The position numbers and the translations under genes are program-made. Of a stretch of 64,000 bases of DNA, positions 33,381-45,171 are shown piece after piece. This DNA comes from Scilla litardierei (taxonomy: Eukaryota > Streptophyta > Magnoliopsida > Asparagales > Asparagaceae): contig CM061141.1 in the NCBI GenBank assembly GCA_030789695.1, positions 324,617,938 through 324,681,937 on the forward strand. Reading direction: 5' to 3'. The stretch's first letter is position 1; every line of letters starts with the position of its first letter. The notes beneath the pieces are model-generated. The model was not told where the DNA came from. It was given only the letters and a program-made list of their open reading frames with translations, and did no database searches.

Positions 33381-36300
33381 TCAGGATCATTTATCCCGAA
33401 TGCAGGAGATCATTGCAAACATCTTTTGCAATATTTTATCCCTTGCATCAAATGCAAATTATTCTCCCTAACTAATTTCTACCTATTACTAGACGAAGGT
33501 CGCACTCTGTGTGAGACCCTACAGCCCGACCCTTACAACAGGTTGGGCTCGAAGCCCTATACGGCAGTGATCATGAGCAGTGGTTACCGTCCCTGCTTCA
33601 GGAATCATCATTATGTGGTTGATTCATTGACATGAGTATTGTCGGAACCACCCTGACTGTTTCGTGATGAATTCCACAGCTATAGTCTCTTCATCTAAAC
33701 TATGTCGTGTAGATCAAGTCTAGGGTACGGTCAAACTGTCAACCCCAATAACTTGACTCCGGTTAGTTTCTATCGATCTTTAGTCAATTAATGTTGGACT
33801 TCTTCCAACATACTCTGATCAGAGATTTTACTAAAGACCGAACTAACCCTACGACACTAACTCCCATTGACCGGGAGAGACGAATCCTCTCTTGGTCATT
33901 ACTCGCCTCGTACGCTTCAAGTGACACCCAATCAAAGACCTTTCGACATGCCTTGCCTCGAATCTAGTTCAGTTGATCTAAGTGCCACCGTTCATGCACA
34001 GGTTCATAAAATGACCTCAAGTCAAAAGACCAACTAGCCTATCATCACTGAGAGTTTATCATTGACAGATTGGTTAATATAACCATATGATAACTCTTGT
34101 TGATCATTCAGTGAACTCATTCTCTAATGAGCACCTGTGTCTCGTCTTCGACTTCGCCAAGTCAAGCGATTATGAGATCATCGCCACCGCTAAACGGTGA
34201 AGACTAAGACACAATGGTCTATCCGATGTTTCGATATCCTTGTCTCGAGACATCTATGACCACGAACCCTTTTAGACTTATGCTACAGACGGTCAAACAT
34301 TTCTACATGATCGAGATACTTATCTCGATACATGTTTGACCTTGCATAAAGTCTCAGGACTTTACCTAAGTTAATATCTAATGTTTACTACATTATAATA
34401 ACTTAGATAAATTAGTACCAAACAGCTTACTGTTATATCGAACAAGATGTTTGTACTATTCACACACAGAGGTTGATTGCCTCGAGGGTATCATCTCTCA
34501 CCATCTCCCACTTGCACTCAGGCCCATTTATCTCGGTATCTTATACCATTTTTACACATAAGTTTTCTTGACTTCATGTGGTAGAGCCTTCATGAGTGGA
34601 TCTGCTAAAACCGTTTACACTATAGACTTAAGGGGTTTCTATGTTCATATTATACCAATCATTTGAATCTCATTCAAATAATTCATTTGGTTTGTCAGAA
34701 TCCATAATAGTTTATTTCCTTGGATCTTATCCAGTTCATCGTACCTTACGATAATAATTTAAATTTTTTAATGGTCATTTCAAATGGCTCATATCTATTT
34801 CTGATAAAGTATAAACTTTTTGATTACTTTGTCAAAATATATGTTCCATTCCTTTGATACCTCGCATGTAATTTATACGCTCCCATTGACCTTGAAAACT
34901 TTCTGGCTAATTCATATAAGTTGGTCCGTCTAAATCATATTTAGAAAAATGAACTTATAAGTGAATGCTCCAATTTTCATGGTCAATTTAAGCATTTACA
35001 TCGAGTTTGGTCCGAGTAGATCTGTACACATCTGCTGGCGAAAAACAGTTTCATTCTAAACCGTTTTATAGGAATTAGGATAAAAAACCGTTCTCGACCA
35101 ACATGATTGTACTTCACTATTTTCTTTCTGCACCAATCTTTCAACTTAAAGATTTACTTGCAGAAAGTGAGGAAACATTTTCCTTGGGCACGTAAACTAA
35201 ATTCCAAAATTTATTTACACACACGGATATGTTCTGATTGCATCAAGTTATAAATCGGAGTTACTACTCCGAATTTCATCATATAAGTTGACTAAGTCAT
35301 CATCAGTTATGATGTCTAACTCGACTCTTCGTCTCACGAAATTCGAGTAATTATACAACTTCCTAATGATCAATTTAATGAATATCTTATTGATAATGTC
35401 CTCATAGAACATTATTAAACCTAGGCATTACTATCTGGGACTTAACCCAGAGGGAGGACTTAACCCAGAGACATTTACAATGGATCGCACCAAGTCTAAC
35501 TAAGTGTGATTCATTCCTTTTATCACACGGATGTGTTAACAGACTTGACCTGGGAGAAAATCATATTTTCTTTTAATTACACAAGATTTTATATAGCAAG
35601 TATTTGACCATTCGATCTAATCGAATCAGTTTAAATACTTTTGTCATTTCGTTCTTTATTTTATCAGACTTGTGTTTCATCAAGAACACGTGTCTTAATA
35701 AAATATATGAATAACTTATTTTGGTTAATCTAGACTCGGGTACATCAGTATGTACGAGACTGAGTTCGACAACTCATTCTCCCACTGTCTTATAGATGGG
35801 TTTCGGCCATTGTATCTAAGAGGGTAAAATTCACAAGTGTCCTCAGACTTCATAATACGAGAGGTCAGACCCCTCTTTATGTGACTTGTGACGCTTAGTC
35901 TCTCGATACGGCCTAGTCTATTTTGCCATATATGTTTGATACTATCTTGTGTATTTACATATTAACATTTAATATATTATAATTATTACAAATTACTAAC
36001 AAAATACATTGCTTCAGAAGCAAGGTGACGACATTCGTCAAATTGAGTTAGACGTCTTTTGTATAACAATTATTCTGAAATCGTGACATTAAAATATGTC
36101 ACATTTTCATTTCCTCCTACTTATGCCTTTACTAATGATATAACTAACTTTCTCAATTGACTTTCCGGAGTGCCTTATTCCCTTTTCTAAATCACATTTA
36201 GATATTAAATAGCCCAACATAAATGAATAGCTACGCAAGCATCTTATGTATCCAAACGCTTGAGCTTTGCAACCTTGGGTGTAGCTCAACAAGTTGCTTG

Positions 36301-36524
36301 TCTCAAGATCCGGTTGGGATACATAGCCTTGCACCGCTTATGCACTCATATTCGACTCAAAAAGTTTGATCGAATTCTCGAACTTTGCGGATCAAAATTG
36401 TTTGTCCATACAACCTTAAGCGTAGCTTTACAAGTTGTAGAGGGAAACATACTTCGAATTTCCTATATGTTCAAGTTGCCCCATATAGAGGCGAGTGACA
36501 TGTAGCGTGAATTTATTTGTTGGA
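33381..36524 (-). other. Internal region of C, left part
   Basis: 3.1 kb without recognisable coding. It contains strong inverted repeats: GGTCAAACAT/ATGTTTGACC enclosing TCGAGATA/TATCTCGA (34291-34341), GATGT...TCGA/TCGA...ACATC (34225-34254), an AGCCC...GGGCT hairpin (about 33519-33550), and two copies of a hairpin with core TTGGGTGTAGCTCAA type (36270-36301, 36411-36438). TTGGA at 36520-36524 is the target duplication of P2. Confidence 0.65.
34502..34520 (-). repeat. Second copy of the C polypurine tract
   Basis: CATCTCCCACTTGCACTCAG on the plus strand, also found at the LTR boundary (33365-33384). Confidence 0.7.
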
Positions 36525-36828
36525 TGATCACTCCATATTTTACACCTTTTTTCTGCATGTTTTCATGACGTTTCGATCGCCCATATTGTGTTATTCATGA
36601 TTATTCGACAATATTACGATGCTTTTCACTATTTCTTGTTTTTGTCGTATTTCAGGAAATATGGAGAGATTGGGAGTGAAAACGAGATCAGAGGATTTTC
36701 ACGCACTTCGGAGTGTCACCCACAGCTTATTCGAGGAGTTATCAACGATAGAGGATGAGCAGAAGAAGAAGGAAATCGATAGGAGCGACGAGGAGGCGAA
36801 AAGGAGAAGAAATGAGATCAGGAGTACC

Positions 36829-37162
36829 TCACTCGGCCGACCAAGACCGGTCATTTGACCGAGTAAACGATCAGGCTCACCCGAGTGAAATGGATACACA
36901 CCGAAGATTTTCAGCGTTTCCTCGGCTGAGTAAGGAAGTCTACTCGGCCGAGTAAGAAAGCTCACTCGCCTGAATGGTACAGGGAATTCAGACAGAGAAG
37001 AGCCGAAGTTACTGGAAAATCTGAGAAAGCTCACTCGGCCGAACGAAGAAGACTACTCGGTCGAGCCACCCCGAGAGATGGACCCCTGAAACCCCCGAAG
37101 TTACTGTTTTTTAAGGGTTTGTCACTCGGGCGAGTGACAAGGGTCACTCGGACGAGTGACCC
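36829..37162. repeat. Palindrome array in U3 of the P2 LTR
   Basis: About ten sites of CTCGGCCGA(G/A)TG type and variants with CTCGCCTGA or CTCGGGCGAG centres, upstream of the TATA box. Confidence 0.8.
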
Positions 37163-37242
37163 TCTCCGACTGCTGCTAGGAATGCGAATTCTGAGCTGCG
37201 TATAGGCAGTTTTGTCACAATTTTTTGGACGATTTTGGCTTG

Positions 37243-37250
37243 TATTTAAG
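37243..37250 (+). promoter_or_regulatory. Putative LTR TATA box (P2)
   Basis: TATTTAAG, conserved at 52872-52879 and 62037-62044 in the other plus-strand LTRs and as TATTTAA in M. Confidence 0.6.
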
Positions 37251-37616
37251 CCCTGTTTTTACCCTAGTTTTAGGAGAGACTTGAATTATTTTTTAGAGAC
37301 TTCTTTTAGGTTTTAGACGGCGATTCTTTGGAGAAATCTCAGCTGGAGATCATTGTCTACATTATTGGTTTGTTCTTTCTTATTAAAAATCTCATTTTTA
37401 TGAATTGTTTCTTATTTGCAATGAATTGTGCCATGATTATAATTGTTATTTCTGATATTTTCATGATGATTAGTGAGTAGTGCCGTCTTTCTTGGGCGTA
37501 GGGATGAACCCTATGGACCCGATCTTTGAATTGTGATGAATTTATGGATTTGTTGCTAGAATTGATAATGGTTAGGTTGTGATTGATTTATTCCGAGTAG
37601 CTAGGAATTCATATCG

Positions 37617-37907
37617 ATTGGGATTTGCAAGAGATTGGATCCCAATTGATAGGAAGGCCTAGATATTCGATTTAGATTGATAATTGAATTTATCTAAACT
37701 TGGTTTGCAAGAGAATGGACCAAAGCTAGGATTTTTAATTAGAAATCTATACTAATATTCGTTTGCAAGAGATTGGACGAATACGAACTATCATAACCTA
37801 TATCGTAGCTCGAGTTTGCACGAGAGTGGGCTCGAGATGCGATTGGACAATGATGTCGATCTTCACGCTAGCGGCTTAGGGTAGAGTTTGCATGAGAGTG
37901 GGCTCTA
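37617..37907 (+). repeat. Stem-loop array in the P2 5' LTR
   Basis: Five modules: ATTGGGAT/ATCCCAAT (37617-37646), TTGGT/ACCAA (37700-37723), TATTCG/CGAATA (37756-37783), CTCGAG/CTCGAG (37809-37836) and TAGAG/CTCTA (37882-37907). Loops are TTGCAAGAGATTGG in the first three (one base changed in the second) and TTTGCACGAGAGTGGG type in the last two. Arms differ between modules but remain complementary. Confidence 0.85.
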
Positions 37908-38269
37908 TTCTAGATTTGCTATAGATCGGCAATAGCGCGAGAGCGTGAGCTTGGTTCTACATTTAGTTGCGACTAGTTCACCTATATTCAAGCTTAGCAT
38001 CAATGAAATTTATGATTCACAAGGATTAGAGCTGGTCCGTAGTGGAGATTTCCTATCCCTAGACGCTTTATTATATTGATATTTCTTGCTATTGAATGAT
38101 TGTGACCATCACATCGAAACTATTCTTATTCTCTTGATAGCTAGGTAATCAAAGTAAGATACGGTCATTTGTCCTCCCTGTGTTCGATACCCGCTCGCCA
38201 CTACACCGTGCGCTTGCGGTAAGACTACAAGTCGTTTTTCGGGTGTATATCTGGACGCGATCAAGTTTT

Positions 38270-38286
38270 TGGCGCCGTTACCGGGG
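38270..38286 (+). promoter_or_regulatory. Primer-binding site of P2, tRNA-Asp type
   Basis: TGGCGCCGTTACCGGGG six bases after the LTR, one transition from the perfect Asp-tRNA complement. Confidence 0.9.
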
Positions 38287-38399
38287 AGGCGACGGTATTT
38301 TATTTTTCTTACTTAGATATTTCTTTTTTCTTTTTATTATTTTATCTTTTTATTCCTCTATCGTGCTAACAATTCCATCGAAGCTCTATTTTCCTGTGC

Positions 38400-40878
38400 A
38401 TGTACACGAGTTCTACAGAGCATCAAGAAGATCTATTATTTGATCCGGAGATCGAGCGTACCAAAAGGAGGCTTAGAGCCGAGAAGAGACTAGTTATAGA
38501 GGACGATTGTATGAACCGACGGGAGACACGGAGGAGTTAGCGACATGCATGGCTAGGCTAATATCTATCAAATATAGGCTTCGGCCTAAGACTACTTCTA
38601 CTACTTCATCCATTGCGATGCCAGAGTTGGCGACGGACAAGAATTTCGAGCTCAAAATGGGACTAGTGGGTCTAATGCAACAAGACCCATTTCATGGGAA
38701 TGCCCACGAGAATCCACACTACCATCTTAAATTATTCTTGTCCAAGTGCGCCACCTTTCAGATGCCCGGTGTACCGGTCGATGCTATCCGACTGCGCCTC
38801 TTTCCATTCACACGCAGAGACAAAGCATTATATTGGTTGAGGACGCAAGCGGAGGGGATCTTTACTACATGGGATGAGTTGGCGAGTGCATTTGTGAACA
38901 AATTCTACCCACCATCCAAGACCGTCAAGATAAGGAGCGCACTCATGTCATTCAAGCAAGGACTACAGGAGACTTTATTCGAGGCATGGGAGCACTTTAA
39001 GGATCTCCAACACCAATGCCCCCATCATATCATTGAAGCATGAGAGCTAGTATATAGCTTTTACAATGGACTCCAACCGTGCACCAAGCAAATCATAGAT
39101 GCAACCGCTAATGGAGCCATTCTATCCAAGACACCGGATGAAGCTACGACCCTACTAGAAGAGATGGCCTCTAACAACCAACAATGGGGCGACGACAGAG
39201 GACACTCTTCATCCTCCTTGACGCCAACAAGCATATATGAGGCCAAGGCCGTAGCGGAACTTTCTACGAAGTTTGACTCTTTCCACAAGGTCGTGGAGAG
39301 ATTGGAGAAGCTAATCACCGAGCCGCATGGAACTTCCGCCACATCTACATCGGGAGGCAATATGAGCGATTGGCAAGACCAATCTCAAGCTATGTTCGTT
39401 GGAGGAGAGCAAGGAGCGAGTGCTATAGAGCAAATCCAATATGTTGCTGGAAACACCGGTTATTGGGCCAACCCGGCCGCGAGAAATCATCCGGGCTTCT
39501 GATGTGCAAATAATGATCGAGCTTTGAACCCACCGCCACCACAACAACCTCAAGCTCGGCCTCCACCTCCACAACCTCAATATCAACTGAGAGGCCACCA
39601 CAACAAAGCTACCTGCCTAAACAACAAGCGGGACCATATAGGCCACCGAGTTACAATCAAGGGTGGAGAGCTCCAAACCCACCACAAGCGCCACCTATAT
39701 CGGATCATAAGGCGAGGGTGGAAGAATTCATGCTGGAGCAAAAGAAAATAAATGCTAGAATGACGGCTCAACAAGACTCCCTTAATACCGTCGTGGCACA
39801 ACTAGAGGAGCAACTTGCGTTGCTTAACAAAAATACTCAACAATTACCAGCTCAACCGGAGCAAAACCCACAGGGAAATACCGGCCACATCAATGCGGTG
39901 GTGGTGGTTACTACTAGGGGCGGGAAGGACACTACCCCTGCCATGGTTCAAACCAACGAGACCACGGAAGTAATTTTGGATGACAAGGAGCCGGCAATTA
40001 AGGAGGAGCGCCCAAAAGAGCCGCAAGAAGGTGAAAATTCTGAAATTGTGAAGCCACGCGAGGAGCGCACCTATATGCCACCGGTACCCTTTCCATAAAG
40101 GTTGGCAAGAGCTAAGATTGAGAAGCAGCTAGCCAAGTTTCTTGAGTACTTGCGAGGAGTAAGCCTCAAAATACCTTTCTTGGATGCTATTGTAGAGATC
40201 CTGTCATATGCCAAGTTCTTGAAAGACTTGATTTCGGGAAAGAAGAGAAAGGAGAAGATAATGCTTGCCGAGCAAGGCACATGGTTCACCCAGAAGGAGA
40301 AGAAGCCCACAAAATTCAAAGATCCCGGAAGCTTCCGCATTCCTTGCACAGTTGGAGGAGTCTCGCTACAAAAGGCTTTGGTAGATTTGGGAGCAAGTGT
40401 GAGCCTAATGCCCCTAAGTATGTTTGAGAAATTGAATACGGGGACCGACTTGAAGCCGATGGATATAAGAATACAACTAGCGGATGGTCGGGTTACTAGG
40501 CCGGTGGGAATTGCTAAGAACATACCGCTCCAAGTACCGGGAGGAATTTGCTTGCCGTGCGACTTCGTAATTATGGACATCAAGGAGGAGGGCGATACAT
40601 CGCTAATACTTGGACGCCCATTCTTAGCCACCGTCGGCGTGATAGTTGACGTGAGAGAGGGGACCTTGTCTTTGAATGTTGGAAACATCGAGGTGGAGCT
40701 CCATATCCCTAAAGCAATGAAGCACATGCCCTACCAAGAGGAAGTGGACTACGTGGACCTCCTTGATGAGGTGATCGATGAACCTATACCACACTCTATT
40801 GGCGCCTTACACGATGATGGCCTTGAAGAAGGCCAATCTTCTAGCAATGGAGAAAAGTTGGAGGACCCTCCGGATGAC
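38400..40878 (+). pseudogene. gag-protease of P2, part before N
   Basis: Starts MYTSSTEHQEDLLFDPEIER. Gag core from about 38615 (FHGNAHENPHYHLKLFL, RLFPFTRRDKALYWL, FVNKFYPPSKTVKIR), Pro/Gln-rich part, linker, then protease (ALVDLGASVSLMPLSMF; LILGRPFLAT). The switch to the integrase tail is at 40757-40772, as in H. Lesions: loss of one C near 38528, TGA for Trp at 39041-39043, TGA at 39500-39502, a one-base loss near 39585 (a different base from the loss in H), and TAA for Gln at 40096-40098. N interrupts the tail after EDPPDD. Confidence 0.88.
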
Positions 40879-42500
40879 TGGTTGACTCAGAATACGCGCA
40901 CGGGGCACACCTTCCACTCCCAAGCGTAGGAGTGTCAATGCAATATATAAATAACCGGTGAGTACCGGGTCAGATCACATGGACAAGTCGTTCTACGTTC
41001 ACAAATTTGATCGATAAAGAAAAATAAAAGTGTTTTACAACTAACTCAACTAACGGTGGATGAAAGTGTGGGAAAAGTGTGAAGAAACCAAAAAAACCTA
41101 TCCTAAGTGGGTAGGGTTGGAGAGCCAAAGTAGGAGTTCGGATGGATAGGAGAAGAGCATCGATTGCGGGTTCACTAATGATGGAGTTAATCGAGCCCAA
41201 ATCACCCACATATAACTCAATTGATTTACCGGCTAAGGAAACTCAATCGGAATATTTAGCATTCAAGAACACGACAATTAGCAATAAGCATGGATATATT
41301 ATCATGTCACTAATCAAATTAAGAACATGGATTTTCTCAAATTGCCCTCTCGGGACTTAGCCAATAAAGTTGTGCCCTAATTACACATCCAAGATTAACA
41401 TTCAAAATGAGCAAGAGGTAATTAGGGCTAAGATTAACAACCCACATCAAGAATCACAACCCACACCAAATCAACACTACACAATCATAGCAAACAAAAG
41501 GAAAATTGCATTCAAAATTAACCAAAGTTCAATACAAATTGAGATGTCAAAATACAAAGAGAAAGAGGAAAAATTTCACTCAAGCTTTCACCCAAATGAG
41601 CCCTAGCCTCTTCCAATTTGCCTTTCTCCAAGCTTCTCCAAGCTCCACCAAGCTTCCTCAAGCTCCCATGGCCTCCTCCCCTAGCCCTAGCCCTAGCCCT
41701 AATGGGGAAGAAGAAGCTCCAAAAAACAGCAAAAACGAAGAAAAACCCTCAGAAATTTCACACAGGCCAAAAATAGCCCAATTTCGCACTTCTGGGCTTG
41801 CGGGTCGGGCTGAATCGCGGGCTTGCGGGTCGGGCTGAATCGCGCCCGACCCGCGGGCGCTTTTCGCCCGCCCGCCCGAAGGCGGGCTCCTCTCTCGCAA
41901 AAGAAGCGAGCGGGCCGGCGCTGGGCCGGCCCGCTCGAAATAAAAAAAACTTATTTTTTTAGAATTCGCAGCGGCCCGCCTGGATCTGCGGCCAGATCTG
42001 GCGCCACGTGGCGCCGTGGGATCGCGCCACATGGCGCCCCTTTAAAATCATTTTTCCTGCTTTTTAAGCCCCTTTCTCGTCAAAAAAATCACCAAAAATA
42101 TCTAGGAAGCTCAGAAAAATCCCAAAAAATTCTGTAAAATCTCTAAGACTCCCAAGAGTACCTGAAAAATAGAAAGAGCAAAAATTAGTCCATTTGATTA
42201 TGAAATGAATATAATGACTATTATAAAACAATATTGACTTCCCAAAATCCATAAAAAATAACCTATTGCTCAAATAATTCTCAAAATTTGACAATATAAT
42301 CACAATAATACCAGAAGCATATGAAAAATATCAGGAAGCCAATAAGGACGATAAAATCCGTATTTTGTGCCAAGAATGAGAATAAGCCCCGAAAATGACA
42401 TAAAGTGAAAATATACTCAAAAAGAGCACAATTAAGCCTAATCTTTAGCACAAAATGGGGATAGTTAGGGGGTAAAATATGCAATTTATATCCCGAATCA
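40879..42500 (-). repeat. 3' LTR of N
   Basis: 1622 bp, plus-strand edges TGGTTGACTC and CCCGAATCA. Contains a GC-rich island (about 41795-42045) with a 13-bp-arm hairpin (CGAGCGGGCCGGC/GCCGGCCCGCTCG, 41907-41937) and a 24-bp tandem duplication at about 41790-41840. Confidence 0.92.
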
Positions 42501-42515
42501 CATCCCCCAACTAGC
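42501..42515 (-). promoter_or_regulatory. Polypurine tract of N
   Basis: Minus strand GCTAGTTGGGGGATG next to the LTR start TGATTCGGG. Confidence 0.8.
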
Positions 42516-43669
42516 TTTTTGCTAGTCCCTAGCAAAATATGCGATAAATTAGGATTAAATTGAAAAACATGCATCAAATCCACAATATCTTCATGGCACA
42601 CCCAAAATGGTATTTCCAATTGATTCCAAAGCCAATATACCCAAAGTATGAAAGCAAACAACAAATGATACTCTCTTCAATCCAATTCAAAGAAAAGTAA
42701 GGAAATAAGCACCGTATCACACGTATCGGGAAATTATCACGATGTCAAAATTTCCAATTTTCATGAAAATGGCCAAAACAAAAGAAATTTCATCAAAGTT
42801 GTGGGAGATGAGATTGCATCACTCATGTGGCTTATTCTTTCATTTTTTTCATTCATTTTTCTTTTCTTTTCTTTTCTTTTCTTTTTTTCCCTTTTTTTGT
42901 GTTTGATGTTTATGTTTTGCATTCACGCGATAACGCTATAAATGCAAACACGACCACATTTACATACACGCGATGACGCTATATATGCAAATGGATGGAA
43001 TGATCTTCTAAATCTCATCTTTGGCGTCCTCCCCAATGTTTCGTGGGGCACCGGCTACTCGATTCGATTAGAAAGAAACATTCACTTATACTAACTCTCT
43101 TTTTCTCTTTCCAACACAAATTATCAACTCATCCACACATTCCTTAGAAGAAAACAAAACATAGCAAATTGGCCAAATACAATCCAATTAAAAACTACAC
43201 CGTTCGTCCCAACACATGCGATCACTTACACCAAACTTTTCCAAAATTATTTCAAAGAGATATCACGACGTATAAAATAGATTCATACATGGCATATTAG
43301 CATTTGACTCCAAAATGGAAAAGAAATGAAAACGTGCCAATCAAAAATCGATGAATTGATACCAAAATATTAATCCAAAAAAATTGCATGGCATTAAAGC
43401 ATGTAGGGACTACATAAAGCAAGTGGCGTAGGAACGAGGATGCCAAAATATGATATGCAATGAAATTTATGGAATGATGGAAGCATGGAGGGATCTCAAA
43501 AAAAAATTTAGGCCAAAATCCTAAAAACCTTAAAGATTCTAACACTCTCCCCCCAACTTAAAATAAGCATTGTCCTCAATGTTGGAAGAGTATCAGATCT
43601 TGGCAAAAGATCCTAGAAAAGAGAAAAAAATACGAAAGCAAACAAAATAAAAAAAATTATTTATTTACA
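42516..43669 (-). other. 3' non-coding region of N
   Basis: No gene seen. Contains a TTTTC-rich tract (42840-42900), repeats of ACGCGATRACGCTATA type (42925-42985), and at 43544-43581 a hairpin CATTG/CAATG around TCCT with a TTGGGGGGAGAG tract after it on the minus strand. Confidence 0.6.
43544..43581 (-). promoter_or_regulatory. Hairpin plus internal polypurine motif (N)
   Basis: Minus strand CATTG-AGGA-CAATG, then AAGTTGGGGGGAGAG. It resembles the GCACATTGAGGACACTGTGC plus AGCTTGGGGGAG pair of H, P2 and M, although N belongs to a different family. Confidence 0.6.
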
Positions 43670-44296
43670 CTATTGGAAAGAACACACCGTGGCAAATGGC
43701 GGATCCAAAATTTCCATTGGCGGTGGCAATTGTTCCAACGCTCCTTTCATTTCCTCCGCCAATGCTCCTCGGCTAAACATGGCAATGGCGGCCACGTACA
43801 CAACCCCAAGCATCTCCTCAAAGTGTGTACCTATATAAGGAAGGAGACGGGTTGTGTAAGAGAGAGATGGGGACACATTCCCAAAAAATGAATTCCACAC
43901 ATAATCATCAATAAAAAATACGGAATGAAAGGTATGATGAATGTGTGAGAAAACTCCCTGGATGGTAGAAAGTGATGTGGTTTGAAGTTCATCCACGCGG
44001 CATTCAATATCAATTGGGGGAGGAAGAGATATCTCCATAGAAACCACCGAAGGAGAGGGAAGCTCGGGATCCATGATAGCATGTGGTATAAACTCATCCT
44101 CGCTTGCCTCTTCTTCGGGGTCATCAATACAAGAACAATCCCCCTCGCCCACTTCACTCCCAAGTGTGCACGCGATCGGCTCCTCTATCTCCACCATGTC
44201 AACAACCAATTCTTCAACAACTATTTGACATGGCCCAGCAGAAATAGTAGGTGCCAACAAGACAATTTTCTCCACCCGCTCAACCAACTCTTCCAT
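43670..44296 (-). pseudogene. Acidic ORF following gag in N
   Basis: 208 residues, rich in Glu, Val and Pro (VVEELVVDMVEIEEPIA, DPEEEASEDEF), ending PPMEILDPPFATVCSF. It lies one frame away from the gag end at 44320 and continues its acidic, VEEL-repeated composition, so it is probably the C-terminal half of the same gag protein separated by a frameshift near 44325. Function unknown. Confidence 0.6.
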
Positions 44297-44319
44297 GCCA
44301 ACACTTGGTTCCTCAACTA

Positions 44320-45012
44320 CTACTTGGCAGGGGCACTCAATTCTTCAATTACCGGTGGGGTGAGATCCAAAAGATCTTCTTCATTCGGGGCTTGGTGGAC
44401 CAAAACTTCATGTCTTGGCTCATTTGGAGTCGCAACCAATATGTGATCTTCCTCCTTATAGGACTCCAAATAACGCCAAGCCGCATTCTCATCCATGTCC
44501 AAAAAGTGACCGTTGTCCAACAAATCCACAAAATCATGCGTCTCCGGAAATAGACCCTCCAAGAAGAACCCAAGAAGACGCACCCTGTCAAATCCATGAT
44601 GTGGACAACCGTTCACCAACTCTGAAAATCGCGTTCAAGCCTGAAAAAATGTCTCACCGATGCGCTGACCAAAGTTCACAATTCTTCCTTGCCATGTTTT
44701 GGTCCTGTAAGATGGAAAAAACTTCAGACAAAATTTGTGCTTTAGTACAGGCCAAGATGGAATAAGATGTGGGAGATAAACTTTAAACCATTTTAATGCA
44801 CTGCCATCCAAAGAATATGGAAATAATTTAAGATAAAACTTTTCATCACATGTGTTCCCATCAAAATGAAGCTTGCAAGCACTCTCAAACTTCTTAATAT
44901 GTAGGTAAGGGCTCTCCGCATCCTTACCAAGGAATCTCGGTAGGGATTTGGTCACCCGCATGTCAAACCCAAGAGAGTTTGAAGTACTTGCCAGGTTTGA
45001 AAAAAAAATCAA
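44320..45012 (-). pseudogene. gag of N
   Basis: Contains the retrotransposon gag domain: LPRFLGKDAESPYLHIKKF, DEKFYLKLFPYSLDGSALKWF, then after a TGA (Trp codon expected, about 44636) LLGFFLEGLFPETHDFVDLL and NAAWRYLE, the usual C-terminal half. Both parts are in one frame. The protein would form the virus-like particle. No protease or pol follows. The true start may lie a little upstream, since the leader from the PBS is only 140 nt. Confidence 0.78.
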
Positions 45013-45152
45013 AAAGACTCAAAAAGCGTAAAATAAATAAAGATGAACAATAAGTGAAAGATGAAGAATCGAAAAGACTCACACTAAGAGATAGAAGTAT
45101 CACACTAAACTTTCAAGATCAATCAGAAATTGCTAATAATAGAAACCGTTGT

Positions 45153-45169
45153 CCCCGGCAACGGCGCCA
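45153..45169 (-). promoter_or_regulatory. Primer-binding site of N, tRNA-Asp type
   Basis: Minus strand TGGCGCCGTTGCCGGGG two bases from the LTR. Confidence 0.92.
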
Positions 45170-45171
45170 AT

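Larger units (their letters stand above)
36525..38263 (+). repeat. 5' LTR of P2
   Basis: 1739 bp, starts TGATCACTCC, ends GACGCGATCA. Palindrome array 36829-37162, TATA-like TATTTAAG 37243-37250, stem-loop array 37617-37907. Confidence 0.93.

Noticed and set aside
36107..36505. Small ORFs on both strands as a C-encoded protein
   Set aside because: Short, overlapping on opposite strands and explained by hairpin repeats; no domain recognised.
37617..37907. CRISPR-like array of TTGCAAGAGATTGG repeats
   Set aside because: Spacing is irregular, flanks are complementary arms rather than spacers, and the location is a plant LTR.
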